Shown here: in pieces, positions 23,855 to 33,023 of the stretch
Position numbering within the stretch: position 1 is the stretch's first letter
How the letters are laid out: the number at the start of each line of letters is the position of its first letter
DNA from: an uncultured Saprospiraceae bacterium
GTDB lineage: Bacteria; Bacteroidota; Bacteroidia; Chitinophagales; Saprospiraceae
Direction of reading: 5' to 3'
Assembly (NCBI GenBank): GCA_937928405.1
Contig: CALFWZ010000048.1
Span: forward strand, 20,432 to 84,431
Length of the DNA stretch: 64,000 nt
Translations under genes and position numbers: made by a program
The notes under the pieces: generated by a model
Databases searched by the model: none
What the model was told of the DNA's origin: nothing
The model's input: only the letters and a program-made list of their open reading frames with translations

Positions 23855-26547
23855 ATCGTAGTTGTAGTTGTCTGTTTATCGGCAAAGCCAAAGGTCATTA
23901 TTTGATCAATAAAATCATATGGTTTGTATCCGTTGATGGCCGACTGATGAAAAATACAGGTAGCCGGCGTCATACCAGGTAAAGAGTTTACTTCAATAAT
24001 AATCGTTTCTACCCGTTGGTCGGCAAAGATACGGACAAAAGCGTCAATTCTGGCGTATCCTCTAATATTTAAGATTTTAGCGGCTTTCCCTAAATCTGCT
24101 TTTACTTGTTTGGCGACTTGTTCATAATTAACGTCCTTGGTCGCAAAGCGGGCTGGCGTAATATTTTGTCCTTCTCCAGCTAGAAATTTTTCTTCGAGTG
24201 ATAAAATCTCTCCCCCCGCCAAGGCTTCAGAGGGTTCGAATATCTCGTAGCGTAACTCCCCATCTTCAAAATGTGTCAACAAACCTCCCGTGACTTCTAA
24301 AAAATGACTGGCACCGTCCGCTGTAATTAAATCTTCGAGGAGCACTTCTCGCTTGCGCGGAAACTCTTCTTTTGGTAATAAATTTAAGATCTTGAGATCA
24401 GCCGCCGCAATGGTTGTTTCTGAGCGAAATAGCGCCGATAAATAGGCGGCTAAGACTTCTCTAGTTTTAACCAATTTGACCGCAGAGCTACACCCATCAT
24501 CAACGGGCTTGGCAATAAATGGATAATTGAATTTTTGCTCAATTTGCGTTATAAACGCATCCTTATTTTCTAAGTAATCTTCGATCGATAAGAGACTTTG
24601 TTGAGTGGTGGTAAATCCATGTTTTTGTAAAAGCTGTAAAGTCTCATATTTATTAATGGTAATTTGAGAAGAAGCATAAGGAGAACCGTTGTAAGGAAGT
24701 CCTAGTTTGTCCAATTCTCGTTGTACACTACCATCTTCTCCGGGGCGACCGTGCAGACCAATAAAGACGCCATCGGTCATTGCTTTGAGTTGTGGATAGG
24801 TCAATTCCTCTGGTGCAAAGACTACATTGTCAGAGGCGTATTTTTTAGTAATGTGGGCGCATTCTGCTTTTATGGATTCAATAACAGGATGTTCTTTATA
24901 ATGATAAATCTTATCGCGGATATCGTCCGCATTGTCTTTTAATAATAGGTTAATTGGAATTTGATATAGCTCATGTTTTTCGTTGCTACCTGTGAGGAAA
25001 ACAGGAATAGGTTCGTACTTATTGGAGCTCGCTAATTTTTCAAAAATATTCCGACCACTTTCGACGGAGATATGCCGCTCGAAAGAATAGCCGCCAAGGA
25101 GTACGGCAATTTTTAGCCGCTCGCCTTTTTCATTTTTTAAAGCCTCAATATTTTGATCCAATTGGACGAGTAGATGTTCAAAAGGCATTTTATCTAAACT
25201 CGTATGAATCCGCTCTTGTAAACTGACTCTAATTATATAGGTCAAAAACTGAGAAGGATTTAAACCAATCTCTGCTGCTTGATGAAAAAAGAAAGAAGAA
25301 GGAAGCATCCCACTTGTCGTGTTCGGATCATTTAAAAATATGGTTTTCTCTTTGGTAATAAAACCATCAATCCGAGCGTAAGTATTAAATTCTAAATAAT
25401 CAAATAACTTCTGACAAGCAGTTCGTATCTGATTAATTTCTTCGTCTGGTAAATCAATCGGCGTAATCTTACGAGATAGACCGGGTAAATATTTAGAACG
25501 ATAATCAAAGACTTCACCGCCTTTGACAATCTCGGTAGGAGGCAAACTGACGGTGCCGCCCGTTTCTTTTTTCAGGACAATACAGGAAAATTCTTTCCCT
25601 TCGATAAAGCCTTCTACGATGACCCGTTGTTCACTCAAATGACTTTCTAATAATAACTCAGTATGGTCCGTTTTTTCAAAATAGATATTTAAAAAATCTA
25701 AAAAATTAGCGGGATGATAAAAGGTTTGTCCAACTGCGTCGAGCGGAAACCCAAGACCACTGCGAATGTCCGTCAGGTCCCGTAGATAAGCAATTCGTTC
25801 TTCCGTCGTTTGCTCTACCCAAGTTGCTCGGGTCAAGGTAGTGCGAAAAAAGGCAGCATCAATCGCCTCGGTAAAAATAGCTAAGTCTGCTCCTTCTGGT
25901 AATATTTTTACCCCGATCGAAGATCCCTGATTGGCTGGACGAATTACCATCGGAAATTGAATCTCCTTTTTTGCTTGCGCAAAAATGTCGGAAGCAACCG
26001 TTTGGTTCCAGCCAGATTTTTCTAAAACCAAAACGGGTGGACAAGCAAATCCTCCAGCTTCCATGATCTTTTTTTGGAAGGCTTTGTCCATGCCAATCGC
26101 ACAGGCCCGAACACCACTCCCCGTGTAAGGAATCTTTAAACTTTCTAACATCCCTTGCAGTTGCCCGTCTTCTCCAAATACACCGTGTAGCGACAGAAAG
26201 GCGAGGTCCATATGTTTGGCTAAATCTTCCGCGGGAATGCGCTGACCAATTTTGGCAATGATGCGATCTTGTTGCGCTAGCGATAATTCACCGAGACTTT
26301 CTAAATATACCTGAAAACCATAAGGATCGGTAGGCAATTCAGAAACAGGCGGATAAAAATCTCGGATCGTGCCTTTGTAAATATATTGCCAATCTAAAAG
26401 AATGAAATTACGGTGACTATCCACAAAAATGGGGACGGGTTCGAATAAAGATTTATTCAAATTATCATATACGGTCCGACCGCCAGCAAACGCAATTTCT
26501 CTTTCCCGGGAAGGGCCTCCAAACAGAATTCCTATTTTTAATTTCAA
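23851..26547 (-). CDS. ddl: Tandem D-alanine-D-alanine ligase (two ATP-grasp units in one chain)
   Basis: 898 residues, about twice the usual Ddl length. The first unit starts IGILFGGPSREREIAFAGG; the second starts near residue 478 with IAVLLGGYSFERHISVESG. Both have FLSLHGVFGEDG or FIGLHGRPGEDG and later GEDG/YTGSG or YNGSPYAS ligase motifs. The second unit ends with the classic metal/substrate motif EVNSLPGMTP. The first has NDPNTTSGM at that place, so its metal-binding Glu is an Asp and the loop is longer. Ddl makes the D-Ala-D-Ala end of peptidoglycan precursors in the cytoplasm. The second half looks fully active; the first may be altered in substrate or regulatory. Confidence 0.88.
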   Translation of the reverse strand: MKLKIGILFGGPSREREIAFAGGRTVYDNLNKSLFEPVPIFVDSHRNFILLDWQYIYKGTIRDFYPPVSELPTDPYGFQVYLESLGELSLAQQDRIIAKIGQRIPAEDLAKHMDLAFLSLHGVFGEDGQLQGMLESLKIPYTGSGVRACAIGMDKAFQKKIMEAGGFACPPVLVLEKSGWNQTVASDIFAQAKKEIQFPMVIRPANQGSSIGVKILPEGADLAIFTEAIDAAFFRTTLTRATWVEQTTEERIAYLRDLTDIRSGLGFPLDAVGQTFYHPANFLDFLNIYFEKTDHTELLLESHLSEQRVIVEGFIEGKEFSCIVLKKETGGTVSLPPTEIVKGGEVFDYRSKYLPGLSRKITPIDLPDEEINQIRTACQKLFDYLEFNTYARIDGFITKEKTIFLNDPNTTSGMLPSSFFFHQAAEIGLNPSQFLTYIIRVSLQERIHTSLDKMPFEHLLVQLDQNIEALKNEKGERLKIAVLLGGYSFERHISVESGRNIFEKLASSNKYEPIPVFLTGSNEKHELYQIPINLLLKDNADDIRDKIYHYKEHPVIESIKAECAHITKKYASDNVVFAPEELTYPQLKAMTDGVFIGLHGRPGEDGSVQRELDKLGLPYNGSPYASSQITINKYETLQLLQKHGFTTTQQSLLSIEDYLENKDAFITQIEQKFNYPFIAKPVDDGCSSAVKLVKTREVLAAYLSALFRSETTIAAADLKILNLLPKEEFPRKREVLLEDLITADGASHFLEVTGGLLTHFEDGELRYEIFEPSEALAGGEILSLEEKFLAGEGQNITPARFATKDVNYEQVAKQVKADLGKAAKILNIRGYARIDAFVRIFADQRVETIIIEVNSLPGMTPATCIFHQSAINGYKPYDFIDQIMTFGFADKQTTTTTI

Positions 26548-26636
26548 AACGTAATTTTTTGTAGTATAACTTGTTTAAGAATGTCTACAGAAAGTGATGA
26601 AGTGCACGAAGATTCGAGCGTTATATTATCACCGCT

Positions 26637-26714
26637 GTTGGCTGGTTAGCCTGTTGGCTAGTTGGCCTCTCTTTAACGTTAGAGAGCAGCCAACTAGCTA
26701 ACAGGCCAACTGGC
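26637..26714. repeat. Palindromic intergenic element, copy B
   Basis: The left arm (26637-26672, GTTGGCTGGTTAGCCTGTTG...) pairs with the right arm (26681-26710) around a short TTAACGTT loop, with a few mismatches. Its words match copy A at 19487-19607. It sits in the 309-base gap between the divergent ligase and MATE genes. Confidence 0.7.
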
Positions 26715-26833
26715 ATCATATACTCCACCACTAAAATGGCAAATATTTCAACTAAAATTCTATGCCTTTTAGTATTCGCCATCAACCAGCGAGTATGCGC
26801 GGACAAAAATACACAACTGCTGTGGTAAAGCCT

Positions 26834-26841
26834 TATTTTTG
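26834..26841 (+). promoter_or_regulatory. Candidate -7 box for the MATE gene
   Basis: TATTTTTG fits TAnnTTTG and lies 15 bases before the ATG. No clear -33 element is visible. Confidence 0.3.
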
Positions 26842-26856
26842 CCCTAAAACTCCTAG

Positions 26857-28167
26857 ATGTCTGAAAATCGATCTATTCTACGTATTGCTATTCCAAATAT
26901 CCTCAGTAATATCTCGGTGCCGCTCCTCGGTACGGTAGATACAGCGCTGATGGGACGGCTTTCAGAGCTGCATATTGGAGCAGTGGGGGTAGGTGGGATG
27001 ATTTTTAGTTTTATGTACTGGAATTTTGGATTTCTCCGGATGGGAACGACGGGCATTACGGCGCGTGCTTTTGGTGCTTCGCAAAAAGAGGAAGTAGCAG
27101 CTACTTTGGGGCGAGCGTTGATAGTGGCGATATTGCTGGCGCTGGGAATGATGATTTTTCAATGGCCTTTGGGAGAAGCTGGATTTTTTCTGATGAATCT
27201 AGAAGGGGAGGCGAAAATGCTTACGGCTCAATATTTTTATATTAGAATGTGGGCGGCACCAGCGACGTTGGGTTTATACGCCATAATAGGTTGGTTTTTT
27301 GGGATGCAGAATGCTGTTTATCCATTGATTTTGACGATTTTAATTAATGTGATCAATATGATCTGCAGCTATTGGTTTATCGTGCATTGGGGAATGGAAA
27401 TAGATGGGGTGGCTTGGGGAACGGTGATTGCCCAGTATATTGGTTGTCTAGTAGGTATATTTTTATTGTTTTATAAATATCCGAGTTATTTGTATTCGTG
27501 GCAGATGAAAATGCTCTTGGAAATAAATTCACTCACTTCTTTTTTTCGGATCAATCGAGATTTGTTTTTTAGAACGTTGGCGTTGACGCTGGCTTTTGGT
27601 TTTTTCTATAGTCGTTCTGCGGCCGAAGGGGACTTATTATTGGCGGTCAATGTGATCTTATTGCAGTACCTCAATTGGATGTCCTATGGAATCGATGGAT
27701 TTGGCTATGCGGCGGAGAGTTTGGTTGGAAAATATAGTGGCGCTCGTAAAATGGCTCAGTTAAAAGAAATTATTCGTTTGTCGTTTTGGTGGGGTGGAGG
27801 TCTGGCGATTTTTTTCAGTATCGTCTATTTTATTTTTGGCAATCAGCTGCTAAGTATTTTTACCAATCAGTCGGAGGTAATTGCAGCGGCTCAACCGTAT
27901 CTGGGTTGGATGATCCTCTTTCCGGTGATCAGCTTTGCCTGTTATATTTGGGATGGGATTTTTATTGGATTGACCGCTTCTGGAGCCATGCGAAATGCGA
28001 TGGTGATTAGTTTTATGCTTTATTTAGGAATGCATTATGGATTTTCCTTTTGGTGGGGCGTACATGGGATGTGGGCGGCTTTTTTAGGCTTTATGGCTTT
28101 ACGGGCGATATTTTTGTGGAAGTCCTTTCGGAAAATGGGACCAGAACAACTTTTGTCTGGTTATTGA
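26857..28167 (+). CDS. MATE-family efflux transporter, DinF-like
   Basis: 436 residues with 12 hydrophobic segments in two similar halves. The start RIAIPNILSNISVPLLGTVDTALMGR is the hallmark of MATE proteins, with the DinF-type motif MGTTGITARAFGA soon after. These transporters export cationic drugs or metabolites in exchange for protons or sodium. Substrate unknown. The gene stands alone and ends before a bidirectional hairpin. Confidence 0.9.
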   Translation: MSENRSILRIAIPNILSNISVPLLGTVDTALMGRLSELHIGAVGVGGMIFSFMYWNFGFLRMGTTGITARAFGASQKEEVAATLGRALIVAILLALGMMIFQWPLGEAGFFLMNLEGEAKMLTAQYFYIRMWAAPATLGLYAIIGWFFGMQNAVYPLILTILINVINMICSYWFIVHWGMEIDGVAWGTVIAQYIGCLVGIFLLFYKYPSYLYSWQMKMLLEINSLTSFFRINRDLFFRTLALTLAFGFFYSRSAAEGDLLLAVNVILLQYLNWMSYGIDGFGYAAESLVGKYSGARKMAQLKEIIRLSFWWGGGLAIFFSIVYFIFGNQLLSIFTNQSEVIAAAQPYLGWMILFPVISFACYIWDGIFIGLTASGAMRNAMVISFMLYLGMHYGFSFWWGVHGMWAAFLGFMALRAIFLWKSFRKMGPEQLLSGY

Positions 28168-28200
28168 TTGACCATTACTTGGTGAGAAAGAAAAATAAAA

Positions 28201-28240
28201 ACCCCAAACGGTGTTGTCCACCATTTAGGGTTGTATTTTT
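28201..28240. terminator. Bidirectional terminator
   Basis: ACCCCAAACGGTG (28201-28213) pairs with CACCATTTAGGGT (28219-28231); the two imperfect positions become G-U pairs on the minus strand. TTGTATTTTTTT follows on the plus side and TTTTTATTTTT on the minus side, so it can end both the MATE and DUF2795 transcripts. Confidence 0.75.
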
Positions 28241-28261
28241 TTCAATAAAAGAGGAGATCGA

Positions 28262-28483
28262 TTAATATTCATCCTCGTTAAAGAAGAAATCATCCTTACG
28301 CGGATAGTCGAGCCAAATGTCTTCGATTCCATCATAGATTTCTCCTTCGTCCTCAATTTGTTGGAGGTTTTCGATGACTTCCAAAGGTGCGCCAGAACGG
28401 ATGGCATAATCTAGTAGCTCATCCCGCGTCGCTGGCCAGGGTGCGTCCTCTAAATTGGAAGCTAACTCTAATGTCCAATACAT
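28262..28483 (-). CDS. DUF2795-type small protein
   Basis: 73 residues, acidic. The wording WTLELASNLEDAPWPATRDE, then LLDYAIRSGAPLEVIENLQ and a C-terminal acidic NEDEY matches a small protein widely conserved in Bacteroidota (DUF2795). Function unknown. No signal peptide. It has its own likely transcript between the terminator at 28201 and a 400-base upstream gap. Confidence 0.85.
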   Translation of the reverse strand: MYWTLELASNLEDAPWPATRDELLDYAIRSGAPLEVIENLQQIEDEGEIYDGIEDIWLDYPRKDDFFFNEDEY

Positions 28484-28885
28484 AAAATAAAATTAAATAT
28501 GTTGTAAAAGTATTGTCGAATGTTCGGGGAATATACAAAAGAGCTAAAAAGTATGGTCTTTTATTAATTTCCCGTATTTCCGGCAAATGTAAAAAAAATT
28601 AGGCAAATGATCCAATGAAAAATTACATATGAATTGCCTTATAATGCCCTTTTAAGATTTTTTGTGGAAAGAAGCAAGATTTAGAGGTGATTTTTCTGTT
28701 TTTTATGAAAAAATTAAGGGTAGAAGGATGGTTTTTCTTGTTTTTTTATTGAAAATACCTCTAATAGAAGACTAAGAACCTTTACAAAAAGAAGCATTTT
28801 TCTTCAAGGTGAAAGATTATTTTTCGTTTTGACAGTTTCCTTTTTTAAGTAAATCTTGGCATTATTGTTTTTTCAAAGACGACTT
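28484..28885. other. AT-rich intergenic gap
   Basis: No gene visible on either strand. It should contain the DUF2795 promoter (minus strand) and the end of the ECF operon transcript. No strong hairpin was found. Confidence 0.4.
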
Positions 28886-30268
28886 TTAATCAAAAATATA
28901 ACTGGCACCAATCCTTATTCCATAGAGCTGGTATTTTTGGGTAAGATTAGATGCTTTGGTGGTGAATGAACCAAGAAAATTCTGGTAATGTGGTTGAGCA
29001 TAGAGGCTTAATCGTTTTGTGAACTGATATCCGATCCCTGCAGAAAAACTAAAACTATGGATAGGAGTGGTTGTGAGATAGTTGGGGTTAGCACTTACGG
29101 AAGTATCTAGATCCAATTGATTGCCTTTGAATTTTTTTGTGATATTAAAATGAAAACTACCTTCTGCAAAGAATGACCAAGGTCCAGTGTTTATTTCATA
29201 ACCTAGACTAACGGGGATGTTAATAAAACGATGGCTATTATAACTAAGCCAATTTTTTTCTGAATCGACCGTACCTAATCCTTGGCCGATTATCTCGGTC
29301 GTATCATTTTGAGCAGAAACGTATCTTGACAAAACTGCGTTGTTGATTTGTACCGTATCCATTTTCAGAGAACGCCATTGGAATTGCTCATTGATACTTT
29401 GATATTGAATACCCACCTTTGCATAAAAACGAGACCTAAATCTGTGTTGAATTTCTGCTCCAAGTGTGGCGGTTTCTAACATAGTTTCACTATTATTTCT
29501 AGCAGTCAAAAAGGGATCATTATCCGTAGAGGAGATGGCGTGTAGGTTCCGATTTATAAAAGAGTAGCCACCATAAAAATTGATGGCAGTTCGTAGTTTG
29601 TTTGTCTTTATTGGTGAAATAAAATTGCAATTAGGAATGAAATAAGGCATGTCTTTCTTATTACTAGAAACAGTACTCATATCTAGCGAAGGTATAGCAA
29701 CTAGGGGAGTAGCTGCATTGAACGAATGCGCTGAGGAGGTTGCTATTAGTTTTTCAAAATTTTTATTTCTAAGGTTTGGAGACATTTTAGCTATCTCATA
29801 TCGTTTTGTTTCTTTCGTTTTGTCAATCTTTGGAGTTGATTTATCATTTGAATTTAAAATACTTTGCGTGTTATCTAGGTTAGATTTTCTACGATTAATA
29901 GTAGGACTGTTTTCTAATTTAGTTGAGGTAGAATTTTTAGTGTTGATGGTTGTTTTTTGACTATTGGTTACTATTTCAGAGGGGCTTGTTTTTAGATTAA
30001 ATTCTTTTGTATTTATATGTTCTTTGGACGCTTCTTTTTGAGTAGAATGATTGGCAAGAGGTTGCTGCTTTGAGTGGTAGGATGCGTAGAAAAATACGAT
30101 TCCTGCTAAAAAAAGTATAGCGGTTAATCCTTTTAGCCAAAAAATAAGACCTCGTTTTTTTTCCTTTTTTTCTAGATCAAGCGCAGCCCACAAAGCATCC
30201 GTATCCATTTCATCAGCATGGTTTTTGATTCTTGATCGGAAGTATTTATCTATATTGAATTGACCCAT
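28886..30268 (-). CDS. Membrane protein with cytoplasmic N-terminus and barrel-like C-terminal domain, partner of the ECF sigma factor
   Basis: 460 residues. Residues 1-40 are polar (DKYFRSRIKNHADEMDTDAL), as in anti-sigma cytoplasmic parts. One membrane helix follows (about 42-62, GLTAILFLAGIVFFYASY). Residues ~65-200 are a Ser/Thr/Asn/Lys-rich linker. The last ~240 residues read as an outer-membrane-barrel-type domain (INFYGGYSFINRNL, LGAEIQHRFRSRFYAKVGI, final RIGASYIF). The start overlaps the sigma gene's end by 19 bases, so the two are co-translated. I infer a sigma regulator joined to a barrel-like domain, possibly spanning the periplasm; the anti-sigma role is not proved because no zinc or ASD motif is seen. 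Confidence 0.7.
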   Translation of the reverse strand: MGQFNIDKYFRSRIKNHADEMDTDALWAALDLEKKEKKRGLIFWLKGLTAILFLAGIVFFYASYHSKQQPLANHSTQKEASKEHINTKEFNLKTSPSEIVTNSQKTTINTKNSTSTKLENSPTINRRKSNLDNTQSILNSNDKSTPKIDKTKETKRYEIAKMSPNLRNKNFEKLIATSSAHSFNAATPLVAIPSLDMSTVSSNKKDMPYFIPNCNFISPIKTNKLRTAINFYGGYSFINRNLHAISSTDNDPFLTARNNSETMLETATLGAEIQHRFRSRFYAKVGIQYQSINEQFQWRSLKMDTVQINNAVLSRYVSAQNDTTEIIGQGLGTVDSEKNWLSYNSHRFINIPVSLGYEINTGPWSFFAEGSFHFNITKKFKGNQLDLDTSVSANPNYLTTTPIHSFSFSAGIGYQFTKRLSLYAQPHYQNFLGSFTTKASNLTQKYQLYGIRIGASYIFD

Positions 30269-30822
30269 AATTCTTGTTTGCTAAGATTATTAATTTTATG
30301 TCTAAGGATACGTCGAGCACGGGAAAGTCGTGTTCTAGAACTTAACTCAGTAATGTTTAAAAAATCGGCTATCTCTGAATGGGAAAATCCATCAATAGCA
30401 GCCATGTTAAATACCGTTCTATATCCATCGGGTAGTTCTTTGATCATTTCGAGTAGAAAATCTGTTTGCATCTTATCCAATACCAGCTGACTTTCGTTGG
30501 TTACAAAGTCTGCCCCAGGATGATTGTCTAGGCCTAAAACCAGTAGATTTTTTTCTTTTAGTTTATTGAGACATAATCTAATGGTTATAGTGGTGATCCA
30601 TCCTTTAAAATTACCTTTTTTAGGATCATATTTTTCAAGATTACCAAATATCCTAATCATACTTTCTTGTACCAAGTCTTTAGTAGATGAATCATCGTTC
30701 ATATACCTTCTGCAAGTCGAATGTAGATAGCCAGCATAAGTATCTACGAGTGCTCTCTGATACTTAGCTTGCTTCTGACGACAACCATCTAAAATTTCTT
30801 GTATAGTATATTTTTTACTCAA
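30250..30822 (-). CDS. ECF-type RNA polymerase sigma factor
   Basis: 190 residues. Region 2: LVDTYAGYLHSTCRRYMNDDSSTKDLVQESMIRIFGNLEKY, with the helix that binds the -10 element (shown here in short: KDLVQESMIRIF). Region 4: LPDGYRTVFNMAAIDGFSHSEIADFL, a helix-turn-helix. No other domain. These sigma factors direct RNA polymerase to a small regulon, usually held in check by a membrane partner; the overlapping downstream gene encodes a candidate. It starts 18 bases after the stop of the lipoprotein gene upstream, so all three may form an operon. Confidence 0.9.
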   Translation of the reverse strand: MSKKYTIQEILDGCRQKQAKYQRALVDTYAGYLHSTCRRYMNDDSSTKDLVQESMIRIFGNLEKYDPKKGNFKGWITTITIRLCLNKLKEKNLLVLGLDNHPGADFVTNESQLVLDKMQTDFLLEMIKELPDGYRTVFNMAAIDGFSHSEIADFLNITELSSRTRLSRARRILRHKINNLSKQELWVNSI

Positions 30823-30840
30823 ATTATCTTTTAAAAACTT

Positions 30841-32964
30841 TTATAATTTAATACCTAATCCAAAATTTGTATAATCACCACCTTCTTCTACCAAGAAAAA
30901 ACCTGACTTGAAAAAATCTGGATTACTGCTACTACCTGATATGAAATCTGAATCGATGGAATCATCAGACCCAAGATTTGCGGGTGAAATTTCTTCTCCA
31001 ATTTCTTTAAAGTAATAAATATCATGTTCTTCTCCAACAATTATCCCACTAAAAGTGAAATTGCCATCAATATCACTAACTGCTGAGAAATTATCTCCAA
31101 GTTCCATCGGGTAATAGCTACTAGAATATCCTAAAGCGGGGCGAATGGTTAGCTCTTTTCCTGCTATAGGCAACTCACCGACATCTCTAATTCCATTTTC
31201 ATTTTCATCCATCCAGATTTTTCCTTGAACCACACCAGAGGTTACGATTTTATCTAGGAAAAGCTGAAAATTACCACGAAATTCTCCATTGTCGAACGAA
31301 ATAGTTATTAATTCTCCAACGTTGGTAAATGGACTTACATTCATGGTTAAACCTTCTCCGTCAGTTGCGATCCAATCTTGATTTAGGTCATATCCACCAC
31401 AAACGTATTGCGCGATATTTTGATTTAAATCGTATTTTATCAATAAGCTGGTTGGCGCTAAGCCACTGCTGTCATTTTCGGCATAGACCCAGATGTATAA
31501 GATTTCGTTATCAGCTAGAATAACGTCTAGGTCTTCAAAATTTATAACAAGCGCTTTGTCATCAATAAAAATACTAACAAATTCATCCGCTATATTTTCA
31601 CAAACGGTGATCGCTCCAAGATCTATGATAGGTTGGTTTATATCAAAGATGATAGCATCACTTGTTTTCATTTCGGTAAGATCATAACCGATGATGGTTC
31701 CTTCCATTTCTTCACAATCGAAATAATTATAAGAGAAATTTCCATCGTTATCGGGACTTATTATTGTTGTCCCAGTATTGGTGATTAGTTTAAGATAGCC
31801 ATTGGTAATTGCTTGAAATGCGCAGTCTTCTAATGCTCCTGAAATAGTTGAGCTACCGATGCTATTTACAGAGATATCTCCTAGATCTTGATCATTCGTT
31901 AAGTTTCCAATTGCTAAAAGGAAAAAATCTTGATTGCAATGGAAAATAGACATGGTTAGATCTACGCCCTCAGGTACCTTGCCACTGAAAAAGCCAGATT
32001 CATTAGTGTATCCTGATTGACTGATATTATTATTTTCATCTTTAATAACAATCAATTGGTTCGCAATAGGTAGACCGGTCTCCGTAACTAAAGTTCCCGT
32101 GATATTAACTAATGGAAAAGGAACATCGCAATTCCAAAACGAAAAATGAGCGACCTCTGCTGTTAGAAAATCATCCCCAACGACTGCTTTTCCTTCCTCT
32201 ATCCAAAGGCCTGTTAGTTCGTCTAAATGCCAGGTCGGAATGGTACTATAATTTGCTGTATTGAATCCATTAGGAATAGGAAATTTTAAGGTAGCAGTGC
32301 TGCCAGTTTGCAGCTGTAATTCTTCTCCTGAAGGACTCATTAATTCTACGGCCATCATCCCGTGACTAAGTAGTTGGACCATTTGTGCTTCTAAATTTAT
32401 TCCTCTTAAATCCCCAGGCATCGTATGAATCGTTTCTTCTGTACTAGGGTCATACCAATGCGCACTTACTAAAACTTCTCCTTGATAATTTTCTCCATCG
32501 CTATCCACTATGGTATTAGGTTGGAAGGTGATAGAACTTCCGCCATTGATGGTTAAGATACGACCAACTTGACTATCAAAAACCTGTGCTTCCTTTTCAA
32601 CTAAAATGGCTTCTTGATAGCTATTTTGTCCTGGTAAACCACTCACAAATTGAAAGCCATCGAAATAACCTTCTTTGATTATGTTGAGTAGACTGCCTCC
32701 CGAGGATAGGTCGATATTCGTAAACCGATAAACACCATTCTCATCGGTGATAGCTGCCTGACTAGCAATATGAATTTCAGCACCTGCGATTGGTTGTTTT
32801 TCTGAATCCAAGACCAGGCCCGTGAGATTGGTTTCTACGATAGTCACAGTGCCACCATCGATTGGTTCTACTCCGTTATTGACATCCGTGAATACGTCTT
32901 TACGACAAGCGAATGATAGAAGCGTAATCAGGGCGGAAAAAAGAATTAAGAATATATTTTTCAT
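30841..32964 (-). CDS. Large lipoprotein with carboxypeptidase-regulatory-like and SdrD_B-like domains
   Basis: 707 residues. The start MKNIFLILFSALITLLSFAC is a lipoprotein signal with a lipobox cysteine. A CarboxypepD_reg-like unit follows (LTGLVLDSEKQPIAGAEIH, DENGVYRFTNI), then a region with WYDPSTEETIHTMPGDL found in Bacteroidota lipoproteins, a second regulatory-like unit (ITGTLVTETGLPIANQLI), and near the end an SdrD_B-type unit (GKIWMDENENGIRDVGELPI). These are all beta-sandwich modules that carry or space surface structures. It heads the likely operon with the ECF sigma factor. Function unknown; a surface-exposed anchor is the best guess. Confidence 0.75.
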   Translation of the reverse strand: MKNIFLILFSALITLLSFACRKDVFTDVNNGVEPIDGGTVTIVETNLTGLVLDSEKQPIAGAEIHIASQAAITDENGVYRFTNIDLSSGGSLLNIIKEGYFDGFQFVSGLPGQNSYQEAILVEKEAQVFDSQVGRILTINGGSSITFQPNTIVDSDGENYQGEVLVSAHWYDPSTEETIHTMPGDLRGINLEAQMVQLLSHGMMAVELMSPSGEELQLQTGSTATLKFPIPNGFNTANYSTIPTWHLDELTGLWIEEGKAVVGDDFLTAEVAHFSFWNCDVPFPLVNITGTLVTETGLPIANQLIVIKDENNNISQSGYTNESGFFSGKVPEGVDLTMSIFHCNQDFFLLAIGNLTNDQDLGDISVNSIGSSTISGALEDCAFQAITNGYLKLITNTGTTIISPDNDGNFSYNYFDCEEMEGTIIGYDLTEMKTSDAIIFDINQPIIDLGAITVCENIADEFVSIFIDDKALVINFEDLDVILADNEILYIWVYAENDSSGLAPTSLLIKYDLNQNIAQYVCGGYDLNQDWIATDGEGLTMNVSPFTNVGELITISFDNGEFRGNFQLFLDKIVTSGVVQGKIWMDENENGIRDVGELPIAGKELTIRPALGYSSSYYPMELGDNFSAVSDIDGNFTFSGIIVGEEHDIYYFKEIGEEISPANLGSDDSIDSDFISGSSSNPDFFKSGFFLVEEGGDYTNFGLGIKL

Positions 32965-33023
32965 TTTATTATTTTTTAGAATGAAATCTTTTTAGAATAA
33001 AATCTGATCTCTAGAAGTAATGA

